Shown here: piece after piece, positions 57,581 through 64,000 of the stretch
Position numbering within the stretch: position 1 is the stretch's first letter
Layout of the letters: each line of letters begins with the position of its first letter
Assembly (NCBI GenBank): GCA_965215025.1
Contig: CBDCCV010000002.1
Location: 1,426,001-1,490,000 of the forward strand
Source of the DNA: CBDCCV01 sp965215025
Lineage (GTDB): Bacteria; Bacteroidota; Rhodothermia; Rhodothermales; Salinibacteraceae
Direction of reading: 5' to 3'
Length of the DNA stretch: 64,000 nucleotides
The notes under the pieces: generated by a model
Told to the model about the DNA's origin: nothing
The model's database searches: none
The model's input: the letters and a program-made list of their open reading frames with translations, nothing else
Translations under genes and position numbers: made by a program

Positions 57581-58339
57581 TTACCCGCGGCGGCGGCGGA
57601 CCTGGTTGGCGATCCACTCTTCGAGCCACACGCGGCTTTCCAGAATGGGCATGAGGTCGCGCGGCGTCATCCGCGTCAAGGGGACGCGGCGGATCCGCAG
57701 CGGGTTGGTGCGGCCGGGGCGCGCCGCCACGCCCCCGCCGATGACGGCCGACTCGTAGTGGCGCGCTACGGCTTCTTCGACGCTTTTCGTCCACAGGCCG
57801 CGCGGGTAACAGAAGCTCGTGACGCGCGTTCCGATTTTTTCTTCAATCACGCTTTTGGACGCCTCGACCTCCCAGGCGGCGCGCGTGCGGCTCACCTTGT
57901 CGAGGTCGGGGTGCGTGCACGTGTGCGACCCCAGGGCGACGAGGCCGCCGGCGTGCATCTCGCGGAGCTGCGCCCAGGAGCACGGCCGCAGCCCGTCGGT
58001 GCCGCGGATGGGCGCGCGCGCCGTGCCTTCGACGAAGCCGGTGGGCACGTAGAGCGTGGCGGGCATCCGGTGCGCCTCCAGGAGCGGGTACGCCTCTGCG
58101 AAGAAGTTCTCGTAAGCGTCGTCGAAGGTGAGCGCCACGCGGGGCCGCTCCGGCTTGCCCGAAGAGGCGCCTGCGGGCCGGTACGCCGCCTCCAGCGGGA
58201 CCACCTCGGCGCTCCGGCTCAGCCTTTCGACGTGCGCGCGGAAAGTCTCTTTGGAGATGTCCACGGGCGAGGCCGTCCCGGCGCCTATGAGGTGGTACGC
58301 CAGCACGGTAACGCCGGCGCACCGTTGCGGGATAAGCAC
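57581..58339 (-). CDS. NodB-type polysaccharide deacetylase
   Basis: A 252-residue carbohydrate esterase 4 protein starting at ATG 58339. It begins VTVLAYHLIGAGTASPVDIS. VALTFDDAYENFFAEAYPLL carries the catalytic and metal Asp, LGSHTCTHPDLDKVS the two metal His residues, and TSFCYPRGLWTKSVEEAVAR the arginine motif. No signal peptide or membrane anchor is obvious, unlike extracytoplasmic deacetylases. It is the second deacetylase in the locus and is unrelated in architecture to the DUF3473 one. Confidence 0.88.
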   Translation of the reverse strand: MLIPQRCAGVTVLAYHLIGAGTASPVDISKETFRAHVERLSRSAEVVPLEAAYRPAGASSGKPERPRVALTFDDAYENFFAEAYPLLEAHRMPATLYVPTGFVEGTARAPIRGTDGLRPCSWAQLREMHAGGLVALGSHTCTHPDLDKVSRTRAAWEVEASKSVIEEKIGTRVTSFCYPRGLWTKSVEEAVARHYESAVIGGGVAARPGRTNPLRIRRVPLTRMTPRDLMPILESRVWLEEWIANQVRRRRG

Positions 58340-58471
58340 CTGTCCGGCGCGGAGGAAACGGCGTGCCCGCTTTGCGAAGGGGTGTACCAGAGCAGAGAGA
58401 CCTGGAGAAGGTTGAACGATGACTCAAAAGCACTCGCCTGAGCGAAAAACGGACTTCCTGTCCTGAAGTGT

Positions 58472-59260
58472 CTAAAGCGTTACCATCCCGATGAACTTCC
58501 TCCCAACGAACGGCCCTTCAAGCTCGAAGGCGCTCCACGAGCACTCCGTTTCCTGCACGTAATCGTGAAAAAACAGATCGTCGTCGATGTCGTCCATGAT
58601 CGTGATCGTGCCGTCGTGGAAGAGGGGGGTCATCGTGTCCATCGCAAACTGCCGGCCGGACCGCCGCTTATCGGAGTCGTAGTGGAAAAGGTCTACCTTC
58701 CCAACTTTAGAAGCAATGCGAGGCAGGTTTCGTCGGTCGCCGTCCAGGTAAGTCTCCCATCTATCCTTCAAGTGCTCTTCGACCATGGCTCCGATGTGCT
58801 GCTCAGAGCGCCTGAGCCGCGGGTTGGGAAACTCACTGCTGTAGAGCGTCCCCTTTCCGTTCCGGTGCATGGCTGCGAGGATGGCCTGCGAGCTGAAGCC
58901 TGCGGCGACCCCCGTTTCCACAGCCGTTTCCGGCTTATGGTAACGGGTCATGAAATACAGCATGGCGTAATGGCCTCCGCCCCCAATGAGTTGACCCAGC
59001 TCGTCTGACTTCTTCTGGGCGCGCTCTTCCAGATCGGCGGCGAAGGCCAAACTTTCGTCCCAAAGGGGGGCGTCGAGCTGCTTCGCGGTAGACTCGAAAT
59101 CGCCTCCTACCTTCTTCAACCACGACGAGTTATACGTCCGATCCTCGTCGCTCATGCGCTCGAAGAGCTTAGCGCGCAGCTTTCCGAGTAGGACGGAGAA
59201 CTGACGAGGCTTCACCGCGTTTTTCACGACGTGAAACACTTCCGTTGCTTTTTTGCGCAT
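58472..59260 (-). CDS. TylF/CmcI-like class I methyltransferase
   Basis: A 262-residue protein from ATG 59260 (MRKKATEVFHVVKNAVKPRQ). AVETGVAAGFSSQAILAAMH is motif I, LYSSEFPNP the next conserved part, and DLFHYDSDKRRSGRQ with IMDDIDDDLFFHDY the metal-binding acidic cluster of the Methyltransf_24/CmcI type. Such enzymes O-methylate sugars or small molecules with Mg2+. G+C is lower than in the neighbouring genes. It lies downstream of the polymerase-like gene. Confidence 0.8.
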   Translation of the reverse strand: MRKKATEVFHVVKNAVKPRQFSVLLGKLRAKLFERMSDEDRTYNSSWLKKVGGDFESTAKQLDAPLWDESLAFAADLEERAQKKSDELGQLIGGGGHYAMLYFMTRYHKPETAVETGVAAGFSSQAILAAMHRNGKGTLYSSEFPNPRLRRSEQHIGAMVEEHLKDRWETYLDGDRRNLPRIASKVGKVDLFHYDSDKRRSGRQFAMDTMTPLFHDGTITIMDDIDDDLFFHDYVQETECSWSAFELEGPFVGRKFIGMVTL

Positions 59261-59295
59261 GGCAGCTGACGTTTTTTCTGTGACTCTGATTTCGT

Positions 59296-60537
59296 TTAAG
59301 CAGTAGCGGTCCGTTGTCTGGGCGGAGCCTCCTGCGCGGAAGGCTGCGCGGCGGCGCCCCACGCGATCAACACGAAGAGGAAGGGGAAGAGGAAGACGCG
59401 CTGGCGCACAAGGATGCCCAGGTTGGCTGTGATCATCCCGAAGGGGATGGCGTAGAGGAAGATAAAGGGGAAGGCGAAGCACAGGAGCCGGTTGGAGCGC
59501 CAGTTGCGCAGCGCCACGGCCACGTCGCTGCGGTAGTACCAGACCAGCCCCCACAGCCCGACGGTCTCGAGCGCGGAGATGAGCGCCATGATGTTGTGCG
59601 TCTCCCACAAAAACGGGCGGAAGAACACGGTGATGAGCGCCACCGGGATGTTCGTCCAGCCTACACCGATGGCCTCCACCGTGCTCCCGCCGCTCTGGAA
59701 TCCGGCCTGCGCCTTCCCTGAGAGGTAGTCCACCACGCCGTCCTCCCCGTAGCTCTCGATGCCGACGGCCTGCACGGACACCAGGCACAGCGCCACGCCC
59801 AGGATGGCGATAAAGCTGCCCTGGAGGATGCGCGCCGGCGTCCACTCCCCGCCCCAGGAGAGCCACTGCGCCAGGGCAAGCGAGGCGATCACCACGGCGG
59901 CCACCTGCGGGCGGATGCAGTAGACCAGCCCCACGCCCGCCGCCATCAAGAGCCACTGCGGCCGCTTCCCCGTGCCCAGGTACCCGGCCACGGCCAGGCA
60001 GATGCCCAAAAGCACCAGCGACTCCTTGCCGATGCTCGACGGCCAGAACCAGAGCGAGGGCCAGCACCACAACAGGAACAGGTACCGCTGGGCGTGCACC
60101 TGCGGGAAGCGTCGCATGATCTTAAACCCGAGCACCACCGGCCCGATGAACGAGACGAGCGCGAAGAACAGAAACACCCCCCGCTGCGTCGGGCCGACGA
60201 GAAGCACGGCCCACCCCGTGACCCAGTTGATGAACTCGCCCCCGTACCACTGCCCGATCCACCACTCCGTCGGGTCGAAGAACATGTTGAAGTCGAAGTT
60301 GGCGTAGCGCTCGGCGTAGCCTATGCCCGTGTTGAAGTAGACAGCCGCGTCCCCGCTGCCGTTGTAGAAATTGTAGAGCAGGTAGTGCCGCAGGAACGCC
60401 CCGAGGGCGTGCAAGACGATCCCAGCGATCAGCGCCGTCTTGACCTTTTTAGAGAGGCGTTCGGAGACGAGGACGAAGCTCGCCAGAAAAAAGACGACCG
60501 TCCACCCCAACAAGTACCCGATCCACTCGTAGCCCAT
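59296..60537 (-). CDS. polytopic membrane protein, putative O-antigen/EPS polymerase-like
   Basis: A 413-residue protein with about ten hydrophobic segments, starting WIGYLLGWTVVFFLASFVLV. A large extracytoplasmic loop (GSGDAAVYFNTGIGYAERYA) follows the second helix. WCWPSLWFWPSSIGKESLVL is a recurring motif of Bacteroidota and cyanobacterial polysaccharide-locus membrane proteins. The C-terminal tail is short and basic. Size, topology and position in a glycan cluster point to a polymerase or ligase, but no Wzy or EpsG family can be named with certainty. Confidence 0.6.
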   Translation of the reverse strand: MGYEWIGYLLGWTVVFFLASFVLVSERLSKKVKTALIAGIVLHALGAFLRHYLLYNFYNGSGDAAVYFNTGIGYAERYANFDFNMFFDPTEWWIGQWYGGEFINWVTGWAVLLVGPTQRGVFLFFALVSFIGPVVLGFKIMRRFPQVHAQRYLFLLWCWPSLWFWPSSIGKESLVLLGICLAVAGYLGTGKRPQWLLMAAGVGLVYCIRPQVAAVVIASLALAQWLSWGGEWTPARILQGSFIAILGVALCLVSVQAVGIESYGEDGVVDYLSGKAQAGFQSGGSTVEAIGVGWTNIPVALITVFFRPFLWETHNIMALISALETVGLWGLVWYYRSDVAVALRNWRSNRLLCFAFPFIFLYAIPFGMITANLGILVRQRVFLFPFLFVLIAWGAAAQPSAQEAPPRQRTATA

Positions 60538-60596
60538 GCGATCTCTTCTTTCAGCTCGTTAAAACGCTCTCGTTCTTGACGGCGGCGCAGAACCGC

Positions 60597-61658
60597 TCAA
60601 AACAGCTCTACGTCGCCCACGCTCAGGTGCCAGCTGGCACGCGCGCGGGGGTCCGGCAGCGGCGGCTCCTCTTCGTCGTACGCGAGCCGGCGCGTGGTGA
60701 GGCGCGGCCCCAGGCGCGGCGCGGGCACGAAGCCAGAGAAGAGCAGCGCGTGGCGGGCGGGCGTGTCCCACGGCGCCATCGCCACGAGGTAGTCGGCCTC
60801 GGCGGTGCGGGCGAGGTGGCGCAGGAGCGCGCGGCCCCGGTGCATCCCCTCCGGCGAGGGGTGGACGAGCACCTCGCCCAGGTCCATCTCGTGCAGGCCG
60901 CCCCGCGTGCGCTTGCGGAAGGCGAGGAGCGCCCCCCGGCCACCGCCTAAGTCCCAGAGCGCGCGGTAGTCAAGCTCCGGGATGGCGGCATAGCGCCAAC
61001 GCAGGTAGTCAACCGTGCGCGGCGTGGCGTAGCGCCCGTCGCGTGGCGCGCACGCGGCCAGGAGATGTTCGAGGCCCGGCTCGCCCAGCGCGGCCTCCAC
61101 GCCCTCATAAGCGCCGGGGCGGAGGTTGGTTTCTTCCTCCGGCCGCCCGCGACCCGAGGCCAGGGTCTGCACAAAACGCCCCGGCCGCAGCACGCGCACC
61201 CAGAGCGAGACGCTCCCGACGTCCTCCCACCCCATCTTGAGGTAGCCCGGACGGCTCTTCGCGTTGGGCGTGTTGAAGACGAAGGCCACGCCTTCCTCGC
61301 GCATCTCCTCTACGAGCTGGAGCGTTAGCCGCGTGAAGATGCCGCGCCCGCGCCAGTCCGGGTGCGTGGCCGTGTCCACGGCGCGCACGGCCTCCACGGC
61401 CCGGCTGCCGCTCATGAACCGCCAGCGCATGAACGCGCGCAGGCCCACGAGCTGACCCGCGTTCTCACCACCGGCGGCCTCGGCCAAGAGCACGGGCGAG
61501 GCGCCGAAGGGGTTCTCCACGTGCTTCCACTGCCAGTACCCTTCCGTGCGCGGGATCGTCCCCTCGCCCAGCACGAGCCGCAGGAAATCCACGATGCGCG
61601 CCGTGTCCTCGGGCGTGCCGCGCCGGATGCTGATGTCGTTTGCGGCTGTTTTAGGCAT
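60597..61658 (-). CDS. second long GNAT-family acyltransferase
   Basis: A 353-residue protein starting at ATG 61658 (MPKTAANDISIRRGTPEDT). The GNAT core is clear: AVDTATHPDWRGRGIFTRLT (acetyl-CoA loop) and FVFNTPNAKSRPGYLKMGWE. The C-terminal half, with RTVDYLRWRYAAIPELDY, resembles that of the GNAT encoded at 56434-57534 and may be a second GNAT fold. Its start overlaps the stop of the preceding glycosyltransferase by eight bases, so the two are co-translated. It probably acylates a glycan intermediate. Confidence 0.77.
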   Translation of the reverse strand: MPKTAANDISIRRGTPEDTARIVDFLRLVLGEGTIPRTEGYWQWKHVENPFGASPVLLAEAAGGENAGQLVGLRAFMRWRFMSGSRAVEAVRAVDTATHPDWRGRGIFTRLTLQLVEEMREEGVAFVFNTPNAKSRPGYLKMGWEDVGSVSLWVRVLRPGRFVQTLASGRGRPEEETNLRPGAYEGVEAALGEPGLEHLLAACAPRDGRYATPRTVDYLRWRYAAIPELDYRALWDLGGGRGALLAFRKRTRGGLHEMDLGEVLVHPSPEGMHRGRALLRHLARTAEADYLVAMAPWDTPARHALLFSGFVPAPRLGPRLTTRRLAYDEEEPPLPDPRARASWHLSVGDVELF

Positions 61659-62790
61659 GGACGGAAGCCCTCGTGAGCACGTCGGTGTACAGGGCTTCGA
61701 GTTGGCGCGCCATGCGCTCCATGCTGAAGTTTTCCTGGATCTGCCGGCGGGCGGAGCGGCCCATCTCCTGGCGCCGGCCCGCGTCCTTTACCAGCTTGAG
61801 CGCCGCTTGGGCGAGCGCCTCCGCGTCGCCCATCTCGACCAAGAAGCCGTCCTCCCCTTCGCGGACGACGCCGGGGATGCCGCCCACGGCCGTGGACGTC
61901 ACCGGGCAGCCCATCGACATGGCTTCGAGGAGGGCGATGGGCAGCCCCTCGCGCTCGGACGACATCAGGTACACGTCCAGCGCCGCCAGGTACGGCTTCA
62001 CGTCTTCCTGAAAGCCGGCGAACGTCACCGCCTCGTCCAGGCCCAGCGCGCCCTTCTTCGCCTCCAGTTCCTCGCGCAGCGGCCCCTCGCCCACGATGAG
62101 GAAGCGCGCCTCAGGCACGGCGCGGCGGATGCGCGCGGCGGCCTCGAGCCAGTCGTGCAGCCGCTTCTGCGGTCGGAAGACGGCGATGGTGCCCACAAGC
62201 GGCGCCTCGGACGGGATGCCCCACTCCGCGCGCACGGCCTGCCCGCTCTGCTCGGCGGGGTCGAAAACCTCGGTGTCCACGCCGTTGAGGACGACCTCGA
62301 CGGGCACGCGCTCGCCCGCATGACGCCGCGCCGAGGCGGCGGCCTCTTCCGAGACGGCGACGACGCGCTCCTGCAAGGGCCACGTGGCGAGGTTGGCCCA
62401 GCGCGTAGGCAGGCTGTACTGCTCCATGTCGATGTGCTCGGTGTAGACGACGGGCACGCCCGCCATCCGCCCGGCCAGGCGCCCCGTCACGCCGGAGATG
62501 GGCAGGTGGCAGTGCATGAGGTCGGCGTTCCAGGTCTTGAGGAAGCGCGCCACTTTCCAGGCCGAGAGGAGGACGGCCGGGCTGCTGCGCGCGCCGAAGC
62601 AGACCACCTCGGCGCCCTCTTTTTCGAGCGCGGGCACGACGGCGTCTTTCCAGGGCAGGAAATAGCCGTAGCCGTAGGTGAAGCGCTCGCGGTCGGCGTG
62701 GCGCAGGCCCTCGGCCAGGAGCACCTCGGCGCCGCCGCGGCCCAGGCTTTTGATGAGGTGGAAGATGCGGGCAGGCTCCTGCTGTTTCAT
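61651..62790 (-). CDS. GT4 glycosyltransferase
   Basis: A 379-residue GT-B glycosyltransferase starting at ATG 62790 (MKQQEPARIFHLIKSLGRGG). HLIKSLGRGGAEVLLAEGL opens the acceptor domain; LMHCHLPISGVTGRLAGRM and VVYTEHIDMEQYS follow. The donor domain has VGTIAVFRPQKRLHDWLEAA, FLIVGEGPLREELEAK, and MSSEREGLPIALLEAMSMG with the EX7E motif. It would add one sugar to the growing lipid-linked chain. It is the promoter-proximal gene of this leftward cluster; the 75-bp gap to the divergent FkbM gene should carry the promoter. Confidence 0.92.
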   Translation of the reverse strand: MKQQEPARIFHLIKSLGRGGAEVLLAEGLRHADRERFTYGYGYFLPWKDAVVPALEKEGAEVVCFGARSSPAVLLSAWKVARFLKTWNADLMHCHLPISGVTGRLAGRMAGVPVVYTEHIDMEQYSLPTRWANLATWPLQERVVAVSEEAAASARRHAGERVPVEVVLNGVDTEVFDPAEQSGQAVRAEWGIPSEAPLVGTIAVFRPQKRLHDWLEAAARIRRAVPEARFLIVGEGPLREELEAKKGALGLDEAVTFAGFQEDVKPYLAALDVYLMSSEREGLPIALLEAMSMGCPVTSTAVGGIPGVVREGEDGFLVEMGDAEALAQAALKLVKDAGRRQEMGRSARRQIQENFSMERMARQLEALYTDVLTRASVHA

Positions 62791-62865
62791 TTGTGCTCTG
62801 ATGCGGTATACTTTCGGTGAGGATCGGGCGGCCACCGTCGCGGCTGCAAACCCTTCTCCCCTAAC

Positions 62866-63735
62866 ATGTTTCTTCTGACGATGTACGACGCTGCCATCCG
62901 TACCGTGCGCCGGTACGCGGCCATCATTGGCAAGCAGGACCACCCTGTTCGTTTTCTGGTATCGAGGCTCTTGATGAAAACGGGGCTGTGCACGCGCTTC
63001 ATCATTCCGCAACGGGGCTTCGTGCTTCGGTTTTATCCGTCCATGTTCGCCGCGCAGCTTTGGGTTGATCCGGCGTGCCGCAACAAAGACCTCATGTTCA
63101 TCCAGGACTGCCTGCGCCCTGGCGATGTCATGGTGGACGTAGGCGCAAACGTAGGCAACACGGCGCTGGCGGCTTCCGTAACCGTGGGGCCTGGCGGGCG
63201 CGTGTTCGCGTACGAGCCGCATCCGAGGACGTGTCGCTTTCTCAGGGGCAACGTCGCCCTCAACCACGCGCACAACGTGGAAACGCACAACCTGGCGCTT
63301 GGCGCAGAAGAAGGCACCGTGACCTTTTCTGACGTGACCTCCGACGACCGCAACCGCGTAACCGCGAGCGCAGAGGGGATGCAGGTGCCTATCCAGCGCC
63401 TGGACCGCGCGCTGAACTGCGAGCGCATCTCTTTGCTCAAAATCGATGTAGAGGGCTACGAGAAGTTCGTGATGGAAGGCGCCGAGCGGCTCATGGCGAA
63501 CACGGCGTGCATCTACTTCGAGGCGTCCGGCGAGCTTTTCAAGCAGTACGGCTACACAACGAATGACGTGCTTTCCTTTTTGCGCGAGCGCGGCTTCCGC
63601 ATCATACGGTGCGTGCCGGGGCGCCGCCATCTCGTACGTCTTTCCGATGACTGTGCGATGGGCCGGCTCGAAAACTTGATCGCTGTCCGATCTCCCGAAC
63701 AGCTTGCGCAGCGGATGGGCTACCAGCTTTCCTGA
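62866..63735 (+). CDS. FkbM-family methyltransferase
   Basis: A 289-residue methyltransferase. Motif I is VMVDVGANVGNTALAAS (about 88-104), then VFAYEPHPRTCRFLRGNVAL, and ISLLKIDVEGYEKFVMEGAE, the FkbM signature. FkbM proteins O-methylate sugars or polyketides. It is the only plus-strand gene in the glycan cluster, divergent from the GT4 gene, and converges on an asparagine synthase with 21 bp between. The ATG is at 62866, with a second ATG five codons in. Confidence 0.9.
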   Translation: MFLLTMYDAAIRTVRRYAAIIGKQDHPVRFLVSRLLMKTGLCTRFIIPQRGFVLRFYPSMFAAQLWVDPACRNKDLMFIQDCLRPGDVMVDVGANVGNTALAASVTVGPGGRVFAYEPHPRTCRFLRGNVALNHAHNVETHNLALGAEEGTVTFSDVTSDDRNRVTASAEGMQVPIQRLDRALNCERISLLKIDVEGYEKFVMEGAERLMANTACIYFEASGELFKQYGYTTNDVLSFLRERGFRIIRCVPGRRHLVRLSDDCAMGRLENLIAVRSPEQLAQRMGYQLS

Positions 63736-63756
63736 GCGAGCGCCGTAGCGGAAACG

Positions 63757-64000
63757 TCAGGCGGCCTCCGTTTGGAGATCCGGTTGCCACTGCTGGCGCC
63801 ATTTCTCAAAAACAAGAATATTCCACAGCTCGCGGTAGCGGTCCTTCTTGCGGCTCAGGTGCTCATCAAAGAGCCGCTGCACGGCGGCGGGGTCCCAGAT
63901 GCCGGACTGCGCCAAGCGCTCCGGCGCGAGCACCTCCTCAAAGAGCGGGCGCAGCTCTCCGCGCGCCCACTCGCCGATGGGGAAGCCGAAGCCTTGCTTC
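63757..64000 (-). CDS. asparagine synthase (glutamine-hydrolysing), C-terminal end only
   Basis: The last 80 residues of a glutamine-dependent asparagine synthase run in from the right edge. KQGFGFPIGEW opens the fragment and FDEHLSRKKDRYRELWNILV with FEKWRQQW is the family's C-terminal helix motif. In surface-glycan loci such enzymes may amidate sugar acids rather than make asparagine. The start and the glutaminase domain lie outside the window. Confidence 0.85.
   Translation of the reverse strand, partial: KQGFGFPIGEWARGELRPLFEEVLAPERLAQSGIWDPAAVQRLFDEHLSRKKDRYRELWNILVFEKWRQQWQPDLQTEAA

Overview
The window looks like a chromosomal segment of a high-GC member of the Rhodothermota/Bacteroidota branch. 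This is inferred from several family types: the Bacteroidetes-type alternative GlmU, a Bacteroidota-style deoxynucleoside kinase, a large TamB next to a BamA/TamA-type barrel, long-form IspH, a queuine transglycosylase lacking the zinc ligands, and weak or absent Shine-Dalgarno sequences. Housekeeping genes are very GC-rich (42 of 60 bases are G or C at 27481-27540). Two patches are clearly poorer: 7173-7990 (26/60 at 7441-7500) and 42960-44870 (29/60 at 43621-43680). No rRNA, tRNA, CRISPR array or intact transposase was found.

Layout. 1-7.1 kb: a truncated FAD-linked oxidase, a GroES-like protein, two metallo-beta-lactamase-fold hydrolases, a lipoprotein, transaldolase and the alternative GlmU. 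7.2-9.8 kb: an AT-richer Pycsar-effector-like membrane protein (PycTM/DUF5706) beside a GAF-GAF-SpoIIE phosphatase. 9.9-14.8 kb: a phosphoesterase, an outer-membrane protein, a third MBL hydrolase, a GH13 lipoprotein and a secreted EEP hydrolase, with two LacI-type operator-like boxes upstream. 15-20.2 kb: a zinc-ribbon microprotein, a PIN toxin-antitoxin pair, an SLC13 transporter, a CaCA antiporter and a collapsed OPT transporter pseudogene. 20.5-26.8 kb: an acidic unknown protein, an NDUFA9-like protein, a deoxynucleoside kinase, a plug/barrel outer-membrane protein, a frameshifted PemK/MazF module and an epimerase. 26.8-27.2 kb: a 98-bp MITE with 7-bp target duplication. 27.2-40.8 kb: clpX, a YihY protein and an envelope lipid-transport block (TamA-like, TamB, MlaE, MlaF, MlaD). 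41-49.2 kb: Tgt, a lipoprotein, a nonsense-interrupted HsdR_N-type nuclease, IspH, a methyltransferase, the MntA-HepT type VII toxin-antitoxin pair and an M20 dipeptidase.

49.3-64 kb is a surface-glycan locus, almost all on the minus strand. It encodes a full PglF-PglE-PglD-PglC set for undecaprenyl-linked di-N-acetylbacillosamine, a PglA-like and a second GT4 glycosyltransferase, two NodB-type deacetylases (one with the DUF3473 architecture of exosortase loci), two long GNAT acyltransferases, a polytopic polymerase-like protein, two methyltransferases and the 3' end of an asparagine synthase gene.

The most unusual non-coding feature is a set of interspersed intergenic repeats with a 7-base rhythm. 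Five copies form long imperfect hairpins from GACGA-containing heptamers, two form related purine-rich hairpins, one is a TAGA-type heptamer array, and one is a CCCCAAT x7 array ending five bases before a start codon. Several sit at gene starts or inside operons, including between tamA and tamB. Mobile or decaying parts (MITE, OPT remnant, frameshifted toxin, interrupted nuclease) show that the region is in flux.
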